Positions 12,418-23,215 of a stretch of DNA of 64,000 nucleotides are shown here, one piece after another. The DNA is from Cymbidium sinense (lineage: Eukaryota; Streptophyta; Magnoliopsida; Asparagales; Orchidaceae), in contig CM038221.1 in NCBI GenBank assembly GCA_021442155.1, forward strand, positions 44,773,648 to 44,837,647, given 5' to 3'. Under the pieces are notes generated by a model. The model saw only the letters and a program-made list of their open reading frames with translations, had not been told where the DNA came from and did not search any database. Within the stretch, counting starts at the first letter, position 1. Every line of letters starts with the position of its first letter. The translations under genes were made by a program, and so were the position numbers.

Positions 12418-13070
12418 GTTCTAAAGATGAATTTTCACTACTAATTTTAGAATTAATGGTGGACATTGCCTCATCTCATGCAGTATTCTCTTTCATGGAT
12501 GGGTCATCCAGCTATAACCAAATTAAGATGGCCACTGAGGATGAAAAAAATACTACTTTTCAAACTCTGATCAGAATATATTATTATAAGGTCATGCTTT
12601 TCTGACTTAAAAATGCTGGTTCTACATACCAGTGGGCCATGACTCGGATCTTCAACGAACTCATTCATCATGAGGTTGAATGTTACGTTGATGATCTTGT
12701 AGTCAAAAGCAAAGAAAGGGAAGACCATCTCTTTGACTTGAGAATAGTTTTTGAACGATTGAGACAATTTAACCTTAAAATGAATCTCTTGAAGTGTGCA
12801 TTCAGAGTAGCTTCAGGAAAATTCTTGGGTTTATTGTCCGACATCTTATAATAGATATCGATCTGGAGAAGATCAAGGCCATCTTAAAAATGCCACCCCC
12901 TAAAATTCTAACTCAACTCAGATCATTCCAAGGGTAGTTGATGTATCTAAGATGCTTCATTTCTAACCTATCAAGATACTAGCCATTCTCAGCACTTGTC
13001 AAAAAGGATGCCAAGTTCAAGTGGGATGATAAATGTCAGCATGCTTTTGAAGACATCAAGCACTACTAAT
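12418..13070 (+). pseudogene. Reverse transcriptase, main part (palm, thumb, connection)
   Basis: Continues the domain that breaks off at 4687. Landmarks in order: FMDGSSSYNQI (first catalytic Asp region), a decayed middle, then CYVDDLVVKS holding the YVDD box, followed by the thumb (LKMNLLKCAF) and the connection to RNase H. A stop lies near 12604 within the palm, another follows LGLLSDIL at about 12849, and a further frame change follows. The gene cannot encode an active enzyme. Confidence 0.85.
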
Positions 13071-13530
13071 GACACTGCCAATTTTAGCAGCCCCTATCTC
13101 AGGCAAACCATTGATAATATATACTTCTGCATTAGATGACTCCCTTGGCACTTTGTTGGCCTAAACTAATGACGAAGGGAAAGAGAATGCACTTTACTAT
13201 CTCAATCATTGTCTAATCACTACTGAGGTAAACTACCCACCTATTGAAAAGCATTGCCTAGATTTAATCTTTGCATCCCAAAAGCTATGACATTACATGC
13301 TTTCTCATAAGGTGAATCTGATCTCCAGGATCAATCATCTCAATATCTCATGATGAGGTTGACATTATAGACGGTTGGCATGTTGGTCTATGATTTTGTC
13401 ACGGTTTGACATCACTTTTGTACCCTGTGTGGTGAAAGGACAAGCATAAGCAGATTTCTTAGCAGCACACCCACTTCCTATTGATTCTCTGCTTAGTGAT
13501 GACCTACCTGATAAACAAATCATGAACTTA
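13071..13530 (+). pseudogene. Ty3/gypsy RNase H domain, broken
   Basis: Motifs typical of the RNase H that follows gypsy RT are readable: PLIIYTSALDDSLGTLLA, ENALYYLNHCLI, the IEKHCLDLIFASQKL helix, and toward the end KGQA followed by ADFLAAHPLP. In-frame stops and frame changes interrupt it, for example after TLLA. It joins a second RNase H directly downstream. Confidence 0.8.
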
Positions 13531-13965
13531 GGGGACACTAGCATTCACCATTGGGAGATGTATTTTGATGGTGCGGCTTCCTTTCAAAAAGGAGAAGAAC
13601 CATAATCTACTTTCCAGGAATGGCAGGGGTAGGAATAGTTCTATTAACTACAGACCGCAATGTGATAAGATTCTCATATCATCTGTCCAATCCATGCACC
13701 AACAACGAAGCTGAATATGAGGCTCTGATTGCTGGTCTAAAGTTAGCCATTATACTATTCATCCAAAGCATCAACATCTTTAAGGATTCTTAATTAGTTA
13801 TCAACCAAATTGATGGGTCTTACAAAGTCTTAAAGCCTAAGCTCCATCAGTACCATAAGTTTACCATGGAGTTACTGGTCCAAATCCCTGATATTACCAT
13901 CTACAAGATTCCTCAAGGAGAAAATGCAGTAGCAGATTTATTGTCCAAGCTTGTTAAATAGTTGG
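13531..13965 (+). pseudogene. Second, archaeal-type RNase H (Tat lineage)
   Basis: A second RNase H-like domain begins with WEMYFDGAASF, continues through GIVLLTTDRN and NNEAEYEALIAGL and ends with IPQGENAVADLLSKL. The NN-EAEYEAL motif and the position between the first RNase H and integrase are the hallmark of the additional RNase H of plant Tat/Ogre elements. A frameshift lies near 13610, a stop interrupts after NIFKDS (about 13790) and another follows at about 13960. This domain, with the tRNA-Arg primer site, is the main reason for the Tat assignment. Confidence 0.8.
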
Positions 13966-14249
13966 CATGTCCAAAGATGAGTCCATACTAATAAGGATCC
14001 AAAATAGGTAAGTCTTATCCCTTATTGACATTGAGCTCAACGAGAGACTCTCTCTTGAAGGGGAGGTTATCATTGCCAAAAAGAATGATGAGTCAGATTG
14101 GAGGCAACATTCATGGATTAGCTAAATATAAGCAAAATACCTCAAGAGAAATCATTAGCCCATCAGGTGAAGTAGAGAGGTCTCTCATACACTCACATGA
14201 ATGGAACCTTATACCAGTGGTCCTTCGATCATATGTCGTTATGTTGTCT

Positions 14250-15327
14250 GGACAAACATGAAGCCCATAGGATCATGACCGAGGAACACTCGGGTTTGTG
14301 TAGAGTGCATCAATCCAATCCAAAGATGAAAGTCAAGATTAAGAGACTAGGCACTAATGGCCTTCGATGATCACAGACTGCATGGATGTAGCTAGGAGAT
14401 GCCACCAATACCACACACCAACCACCCAACATTCTACACTCTACATTGGCCTCATGGCCCTTTGAGTGTTGGGGTATCGGCATAGTGGGTCTGATCGATC
14501 ATCTTGCTTCCAAGGGTCATTGGTTCATTCTAACTGCCACCGATTACTTTTCAAACTAGGAGGAGGCGATCCCACTTAGAGAAGTCACAGCTCAACATGT
14601 GCTCTAGTTGTGCAGGAACCATATCATATATAGGTTTGGGGTGCCTCGATTAATTATATCTGATAACAGTACTACATTCAAGAGCACTAAAATCAATAGC
14701 TTTTCTCAAAGACACAACATAGATTGGAGATACTCTACCATCTATTACTGGAGGGAAAATGGCAGTAAGCCTTCTACAAAACTCTCATCCAAATATTAAA
14801 GAAGACACTCAATGATAATAAGCGATAGTGGCATGAGCAATTAATTGAAGCCTTGTGGGCTTACCACACCACATACAAAACTCTAACTCAATCTACCCCA
14901 TTCTCCTTAGTGTATGGGTCTGAAGAAATCCTACCATTATAAGTCTAACTCTCATCATTAAGGATAGTTTCGAATAGTAAAATCACAATGGAGAAAAACA
15001 CCAAGTTGCAGTTAGAAGAGCTCGAAGGTTTGGAGGAGAGATGCCTCCGAGCATGCTAGAAGCTCAAGTTGTATAAAGCCAAAATGATTCAAGCTCACAA
15101 CAAGTTGGTCCATCCTAGAGCATTTTCAAGTAGGAGAGCTTATTTTAGTTCTAAGGAGATCAATTGTTGTCCATCGAAAGATGGGAGGCAAGTTTGAAAC
15201 CACTAAGGAAGGCCCTTTCGCCATAGAAAAGGCCTGCCAAAGAGAATCTTATCAGCTCATAAATTATAAGGAAGAGCACCAAATGCTTCCAATCAATGAG
15301 CTCTACGTAAAGAAATATTATCCATAA
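14250..15327 (+). pseudogene. Integrase of the Tat-like element, broken
   Basis: Starts with the zinc-binding region (HRIMTEEHSG, then CHQYHTPT). The core follows: a WGIGIVG segment at 14470-14490 where the family has Asp as the fourth residue, so the first catalytic Asp is Gly here (codon 14479-14481); then TATDYFSN, YRFGVPRLIISDNSTTF with the second Asp intact, and a disturbed region near 14740-14790 where the catalytic Glu should be. The C-terminal part ends with EGPFAIEKACQRESYQL and INELYVKKYYP. Several stops and frameshifts are present. Confidence 0.85.
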
Positions 15328-15549
15328 ATCTTGTTTGAAAATAATTATCAATAAAATTCTTTTCATCTTAAATTCCATCTCTTCACATTAGTTAGAAATA
15401 TCTTTGCTTGTCTACCACGAAGAGTTTAGGGTAGGTGTAAGGAACCCAAGCATCCTATCCATCCTTAGTGACACAACACCAAAATAAACACACACACATA
15501 TAAAACAAACATATTTCTTTTATCTCAATATTTGATGTGGGATAAAGGC

Positions 15550-17570
15550 CCTTGTGGCACTAACTCATTGCTCTTAGTCTCTGCTACCCTACTAGTGTGT
15601 CACCCCAATGGTCACTTATCCGACGGATGTAAGTCTATATGCTTTCTTCCTAACTTGACCATTGTAAACTGATGAGCACCTTATTAGTTTGGTAAGCCTT
15701 ACTATGCAGCCGGTAAGCTACCTCATGTTGACTTTTCTTAAGATGATGTAAGCCTACACACTTTCTTCTTGAATTAGCCATCATGCACTGACTGGGTCAA
15801 GTATATTTGAGGCTTAGGATAAGCCCCTCAATGGTTCCTTTCCTCTTGACTACTTCAAGTCTGGGTCTAGTCCATACATGAGACTCCCCACTTAGTGGTC
15901 GCCTTAGGTCAAACATCACCTATCTCACTAACGACAGACTATCTAGATGATCATTCTCATCTATGAAGATGTAAGTCTACAGGCCTTCTTCTCATATTGA
16001 TCATCGCAAACTGACGGGTACCTTAGGTTGGTTGGTTATCACCATTCTGACAGTAACCCACCCGGTGGATAGACCACTTATGGCAGATGTATGTCAACAA
16101 GCTTTCTCCCAGAGTTGACCATATACCTATAGGCTTTCTTTTACAGGGTCCTGGATAAAGCCCCTAAAGGCACCTCCCCTGTGGGCACTCTATTTGGATC
16201 ACGTCCTTAGCAACCCCATTTAGACACTATGAGGGTTTCTCTTGGATTGGATAGTCTCCCTTTTCTGGTAGCCACCCCTATTGTTGGAGAATTTGTCTTA
16301 CGGATATGCAGATTCTCCTTTAGTACAGTAAGTCTAAGATAGGACCAGGTTGATATAAGCTCCTTCTTTGTGTAGGCCCTCACACACCAATAGGGTCCAA
16401 ATATATAAATAAAATAATATATATCTTCACTTGTGGATTAGGAGCAAAACCCCCAGCAGTTCTCTTTTTCCCAAGAAAGCATCCTATCTTTAGGGTAGTG
16501 TCAGTAAATCTCTCTATAGGAATCGTCTGACTACTTTTAAGTTGAGATAAGTCCTCAGGTTGGTACTCTCTCAGTAGTCACCCTTAGGTCGGGTTCGACT
16601 TATTATGCCACCAACAAGTCACCCCGGTGGTCATCCTTGCTTTGGAAGATGTAAGTCTATTATGCATTCTCTTTAGCACAACCGTTGCACACTGACTAGC
16701 AGCCTTAGGTAAGGTTTGATTTATTATGCTAACAACCGATCACCCAGTGGTTCCTTGTTTAGGAAGATGTGAGTCTACAAGCTTTTTCCTAACTTGACCA
16801 TTGCACACCAAAAGGCACCCCTTAGGTTGGTTAGCTCTACCTGATGGCCCGTAGACTATCCCTTTGGATTTCTAATTCTAAGACAGGCTTGGGCTGATAT
16901 TAACCCCTTCTTAGTGGATCCATTACACACTGACAGGGTCCATCTAAAATTAAATTAATTCTGACTATTTTTTGAGTTGATATGAGTCCACAGTGGCATT
17001 CACTCAATAGATGCCTTAGGTCGGGTTCAATTTGTTGTGCTATCAACTGATCACCCTAATGGTTCCATGTTTACGGAGTTATAAATCTATAAGCTTTCTT
17101 CCTAACTTGACCATTGCACATCGAAAGGGTTGGTTAGCTCTATCTGATAGCCGGTAGAATATCCCTTTGGATTTGTAAATCTAAGACAGGCCTAAGTTGA
17201 TATTAGCCCATTCTTAGTGGATCCATCGCTCACCGACATGGTCCATCTAAAATTAAATTGATTCTACTATTTTTTGAGTCGATATGAGTCCACAATGGCA
17301 TTCACTCAATAGTCACCTTAGGCGGGTTTAATTTGTTGTGCTATCAACCGATCAACCCAGTGGTTCCTTGTTTAGGGAGTTGTAAGTCTATAAGCTTTCT
17401 TCCTAACTTGACCATTGCACACCGAAAGGCAACCCTTAGGTTGGTTAGCTCAACCTGATGGCTGGTAGACTATCCCTTTGGATTTGTAAGTCTAAGATAG
17501 GCCTAAGCTGATATTATCCCCTTCTTAGTGGATCCATCGCACACCGATAGGGTCCATCTTATCAAAGTCA
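15550..17570 (+). repeat. Diverged tandem repeat, about 310-bp unit
   Basis: Three units are clear: CCTAACTTGACCATTGCACA-like sequence recurs near 16788, 17101 and 17401, and a GGATCCATYRCACACYGA-like sequence near 16915, 17218 and 17528. Each unit also contains GTAAGTCTATAAGCTTTCTT-like and TTTTTTGAGTYGATATGAGT-like parts. Earlier, more diverged units run back to about 15600, with shorter sub-repeats (TAAGTCTA followed by CTTTCTTC) at 15630, 15970 and 16650. Confidence 0.7.
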
Positions 17571-17930
17571 CCATCCTTCCCTAATGGAATATAGATTAAA
17601 TCCATCCACTTTTATCCCTATTGGATACATAAACCAAGAAACCCATCTTTTAAATCCATCTTCTCCCCAGTAGATCTGAGCTTATATCTCTAGCAGATGT
17701 GCCCTCAAAATGAAATCACATCGTCTCCCTAGTGGAGCACGAAATCATAAGAAATCAAATCAAATTTTCATCCCCACTAGATGCCCACCAATTAAATTAA
17801 ATCAAGCTTCTCCCCAGTGAGGCACAAATCAAATCCCTATCCCTAGTGGATAATCTAAAAATGCTTCCCTAGTGGAAGGTTATGCACTCATCCCTAGTGG
17901 ATCTTTTCTCCCCAAGGCATATCAAAATCA
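17570..17930 (+). repeat. Short interspersed TCCCTAGTGGA-like motif
   Basis: The semi-palindromic motif (C)TCCC(C)AGTRGA or TCCCTAGTGGA occurs about eight times at irregular spacing of 30-60 bp (17667, 17730, 17783, 17811, 17840, 17862, 17893 and nearby), embedded in A-rich spacers containing AAATCA. Role unknown. Confidence 0.55.
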
Positions 17931-19099
17931 TATCCCACATAATTGAACCTACTTCCCTACCCATGCTTGAAGATCCTTCCCACCAAAGGATCGTTGCAAT
18001 CAATCAGTCAACACCAATCCTCATTGACCCCAACCCCTGAGTTTGTTCCTCACAAGATCTCTCAACCCTCAGACAATTTAAGACTCTTTAGTCTTAAGAC
18101 ACTTCTAGTGTTTATGTGAATACTTAACCTAAGCCTAGAGACTAAGAAGAGTTAACCACACAAATAGGTCATGCCTTAGAGATTTAGGAAGACTTGCCTA
18201 CCCTATAGCCTTAAACCCAATCCTTGCTTCTTCCAAATGAAACCTCTAATTCAAATCCAAAATTAGAAATCAATTCCAAATCAAATGATTGAAGCCCATG
18301 ATCAAACTCAAATTCCAAAAACCCTTCCTAAGCTCTTTAATTTTATCTTATGGACTTAGCCTTAACCAAATTTAAATCAACCTCAACTCAATTGATTTTC
18401 TAAAATATCCATTCAATCACAAATCAAATCCCAACCCAAATTCCAAATCAAATGATTGAAACTCAAAACCAAATTTAAATTTCAAAATCCCTTCCTAAGC
18501 CATATGAACCACCTTCATATGCTTAGCCAAAACTCCCTTTAAACCAAATCAAATTTATTTGATTTCTTCATAAATCAATCATTTCTTCATTTATATTCAC
18601 AAATGTAAATGAAATCCAAATTCAACTAAACAAAACTAAATCAAGACCTTTCTTAAGCCATATGGACCTACCTCCATAAGCTTAATCAAATATCAACCTA
18701 AATTAACTCAAACTCAATTGATTTCTTTATAAATTAGTAAATCCTTCATTTATATTCATAAATATAAATGAGACCCACCCTCTAAAGACCAAAAATAAAT
18801 CAAACTAAATCAATTCCCTACTTAAGCCCTTTTGACCTACATCCTTAAATTGGTCAAATTTGCTTCCAAATCACTCCAAACTCAAGTGATTTTCCATGAA
18901 TCATTTATATCTTCATTTATATTCACAAATATAAATAAAATATAAATCAAATGACCAAAACCAAACCCAAATCAAATCAAATTTCTCATTTTAGCCTTTT
19001 TTAACTAATTTCTTGAACTTGGCTAAATGATATCCAAATCAACTCAAAACCCATGGTCTTCTTCATGGATCAATCTTTCCTTCAATTACTAACCTAAAT

Positions 19100-20110
19100 A
19101 TAAACATAAACTATAATTATCAAACCAGATCCAAGTTAACTCAAGTCAAGCCCATGTTGACCCTATTTGACTTAAAATTATTATATGAACCAAAAACCCT
19201 TTGACTCCAAACCAATTGCAATTTGATTTATATTTCAATCCTAGGCTCATATATGAGTTCAACTAAACTTGAATCAAGCCAAATCCAAACCAATTGACCC
19301 ATTTAGGTCCACTTGACCCAAAGTGACCTTGTATCCTTTTGAGCCAATCCAACCCAAATTAGATTGAACTAAGCCCATCCAAACCCCATATCATGATCAA
19401 CAATAATCCTAGGGTGATCAACTTCCATGAATTGGGTCAAATAAAGTCAACTTAGTTTTTTGACCAAGTCAACATTTAGCCCAAATGAAACCCAAACTAG
19501 CCAAAACCCCCATATACCAAATTGATTGAAACCATTGATTTGAACCCATGCATAATCAATGATTGAACATGACCAAACTTTCAATTGAACCAAACCAAGT
19601 CCAATTGGCCACTTGACCTAAGTTGACCCAAATTGGCCTAAAAAACTAAAATGGGTCAAATCATGATTTGATTCAAGTTGATTGCAACCAATGGCTCAAG
19701 TTCATTCCAAAACATTTATTAAACTTAACTAAAGCCATGATTGAGCCTAATTTGACCAATTGGTCAACTTGACCCAACCTAGCCAAATTTACTTAAAAGG
19801 TCAAATTGGCCAAAATTTATATTAAACTCAAATCAAACCAAACCAAAGCCTACAATAATTTTCAATTGACCAGTTGAACATGAACCAACACCTAACCCAA
19901 CCTAATTTGGTCAAATTGGTCAACTTAGCCTATTTGACCTATTTGAATCAAAATGAGCCAAAATCAAACATAAGCCAAATTAATCAAAACCACTTGAACC
20001 AAAACTCTTCAAAATATTATTTGAACCTAACCCAAGCCTTGGTTTGACCCAATTTGATGAATTAGTCAACCCAACCCAACTTGAGCCCAAATGAACCCAT
20101 TTGACCATAT
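19100..20110 (+). promoter_or_regulatory. W-box-core-rich block of the 3' LTR
   Basis: TTGACC, TTGACT and GGTCAA repeat densely through this stretch. It corresponds to 10390-11230 in the inverted copy and lies about 1 kb into the LTR, upstream of the rest of the LTR in the element's own direction, a plausible enhancer position. No experimental evidence can be drawn from sequence. Confidence 0.4.
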
Positions 20111-22891
20111 GAAGCCAAACTACCACAAACCAACCCATGGGGACCCTAGGAGCTGGCCAAACCTGACCCAAATTATCCTTAGATCGCACCCAAACTAGCC
20201 CAAATCCAAATGGGACCTAATCCAAAGGGATTAACCATTGGGCAAGCCTCCCCATATTGGATTCTTTCCATAAAAGCCAAGTCCACTCTCCCATCACTTG
20301 GGCAGCCATCCAAGGGCCAAATTGGGTGTACCTAAGCTTCCTAGCTCACCTTATAATAGCTAGGATTAGCCATGGACTAAGGGGAGTTCACCTCCTCCCC
20401 TCTCAAGCCAAACAGAGCACCCAAAGGACCAAGCCAGCTCAATCCTCCCATATCATACCCTGAGCTCCCTGCCACCACTTCCTCCACTCTCATGCGAGCC
20501 ATGTGGAGCTGACAACGACCCCTCCGATACCTTATGATCAGAATCGTCTTGTTCATCCATCACTGATTGGGGTATACTCCCTCAATTCGAGTGATAATTT
20601 TAACAATTTGCATTCTCTGAGTCCCCTGAGTGATTCCAAAATCCCTCAGAGCCTCCTAGGGCACCCCAACCCTCCCTTAATCGGCCATTATTCTCTGTGT
20701 GTGAAGCCAAAATAGGGGAGACATCTCTTGATTAAAACCCACCCATTTCTCAACCAAACTCCAATTAAACTTGCACACACTTTCACCACACCTAATTAAA
20801 ATAAAGTAAATCATCCCTTGAGCTTCCAAGCCATAGGAGGTCAAAGTTCAATCGAAGCTAAAGTTTCTACGTGAGTGGATTGGTCATCCAGGTAACTAAC
20901 TTTAAATTGAGGTCCAATCTTCTCAATAGCGCTTTGTTTTTACCAAACGAAGCTACCTCAGTCAATCCCACTACCAGACATTAGCTATAGTGAGGTAATT
21001 CCTCAAAACCATCGATTTAGGAAAAGTGCTGGTCTTTTCAAGTAATTTTATATGTCATGCATTTTTTATCATTGGATGTGTTCATCTATTCTTTCTGATG
21101 GTGGATCAATTTAATCCCAATCTGAGCTCTGGTGAGGTCAAATTGAATGGAGAAGCACAGACAGTATCCATCTTTCACCATTCATAGATCACGACCATCC
21201 ATTTCTGATCAATGGGCCTGATCTAATCACATTAGATTCTCTCTATTTTCTTAATCAGGCCATTGATAGATCTGGATGATCCAAAAGCATCCATCACAAT
21301 CCGAGCTTCTCAATTTGACAACAAATAGCCCATCCCATCGCCATGTGGAAAGTGTGGCCGTACCACCCGTGTCGATGGGATGGTTAAGGGTTATTTTAAT
21401 TAATTTTTAAGGTTGAAACTATCTAAAATCATAACTAATCCTAAAAAATTCAAAAAAATATAAATGAGGGCTTATTTTAATGGTATTTAAGAGGAGAATC
21501 AAAGAAAATTATTATTAATTAATTTTGAATAATAATTTCTACTTAGTTAAGGTTTAATTAAAAATTTAATTAGACCAATTACTCTCTGATTAATTATCCA
21601 ATTAATTTCAAACTTTTTAGAGATGTTTAGAGGGATGATCTCTACCTCCCCTATGTTTCTTGGAATCTATTGGATAGTTAATTAGAAAAATTAATTCATT
21701 AAGCCTTAATTACTCTCTTAGCTTTATTAATGATAATTAATCAAATGAATTGTTAATTGATCCATCAATTGAGTTCATTGGCCTCTGTTAACAATGGAGA
21801 AACTTAGGGAAATGGGTTGGACCCCTCTTATAATCTTTTCCTAAAGTCTTCTTCATTCCCTCTTTAAAATTAATTAATTAAGACTCATTAATTAATTATT
21901 TAATCAAATCAATCAAAACTCAAATTATATCTGAAATTTAATTAACTAATTAAAAAGATTTTAAGGATTGAGACTTAGGCTTCTTTATTTGTCTCTTCCC
22001 CTAAGTCCATTTCATGTTATTGATTAAGGATAATTAGAATTTAATTAGATAATTAAACCTAGCTTCCCTAATTAACTCTTGGGTAGCTCTTTGGGTGTTC
22101 AATAACCTAAAGAAAGAGCTAATTAAATTATGGTTAGCTTACATGTGAGAGAAAACCATAAAAGTAATTGAGTCCCTTAAGCAATAATTAATTATGAGCT
22201 AATTGCATTAGGTCCCCTTTCATTTCTTAGGAGCATTGATAATTTACTTTTCATGTGGTTACATTTCTTATTGGCTCATCATTATTTAGTTAATTAGCTT
22301 ATGGTGATGTAGGTAAGGGTTTAATTAATTGATTTAATTTATACCTCAACCTAATTAAGCCATAAAATCAACCTAATTGCTTTTCATTAAATCAAATTAA
22401 CTCAGACATTTGGAGAATGAGATTTAGATTAGCAAAGCCCTTTCACATTTCTTAATTCAATTCAAACTATAAAGATCAAAAATGACTTTGAGAAACTTTG
22501 GTTTATTTTAAATGAGTTTGTTTAATATGATTGTCCTTAGAACTTAGTTGGATTGAATGAAATTACATACTTGTGTTTCTTTATTTCTTTCCAATCATGT
22601 TAAAATATTGTATGCCACTTGTATTCATGCATTAATTTCTTTCAAATTAATCAAATGAAAATGATTTCCTTTATGTCAATTTGCATGTGTTGACTTAATT
22701 AGAAATATGTGTGACTATTATCACTATTAAATCTCAAATGTATTTTCAAAAGCTTATTAATGAAGAATAATATGTATATTATGACTTTAGTTACACATAC
22801 ATAGGAGATGCATGTGAATATAAGCTTAGTGTATGAAGTGAAGTCTCTTTCTTACATTCATATGTTGATGCATAAGTTTGAATGTTAATGG

Positions 22892-23215
22892 GTATATTAG
22901 TCTGGACATTCCGGGGATGCACAACTTTAAGTATCCCCAAGGAGGTTCCTACCTCACTCCCCTAGTGCAAAACTATAGTGATGTACTCATTTGATTTCAT
23001 TCTTATGCATCTTAATATTGGAATTTAAATAGAGCTTTAATTCATTTACACAGATAAATAAATTCAATTAAATTCTACTTTTGCATGATTTTCATTCTTA
23101 TAGTTTTTCATACATCCATATATATTTAAGAGTAGCAGGTATATTAGTTTGGACATTACAGAGATGCACGGCTTTAAGTAGCCCCAAGGAGGTTCCTACC
23201 TCACTCCCTGGAGCA
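22892..23215 (+). repeat. Duplicated module within the LTR (unit spacing about 245 bp)
   Basis: Two similar stretches, each about 95 bp, contain GTATATTAGT, TGGACATT, a GATGCAC-CTTTAAGTA core, CCCCAAGGAGG and TTCCTACCTCACTCCC. They start near 22892 and 23137. Reverse-complement pairs occur in the other copies at 27935/28180 and 36652/36895; the copy in the inserted LTR has a single one at 7440-7505. The module is among the best conserved parts of the LTR. Confidence 0.65.

Larger units (their letters stand above)
15328..18043 (+). other. 3' untranslated region of the Tat-like element
   Basis: About 2.7 kb between integrase and the 3' LTR without coding capacity. Long, repeat-bearing 3' regions are known for the Tat lineage. 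It contains a tandem repeat (15550-17570) and a stretch with a short recurring motif (17570-17930). I could not find a convincing purine tract before the LTR; the bases just upstream of 18044 are pyrimidine-rich. Confidence 0.55.

Noticed and set aside
12504..12767. 87-codon ORF on the - strand
   Set aside because: It is the antisense shadow of the RT YVDD region.
19980..20715. Three short ORFs in the 3' LTR
   Set aside because: They lie in the non-coding LTR, have no counterparts in the matching parts of the other LTR copies, and carry no family motif.
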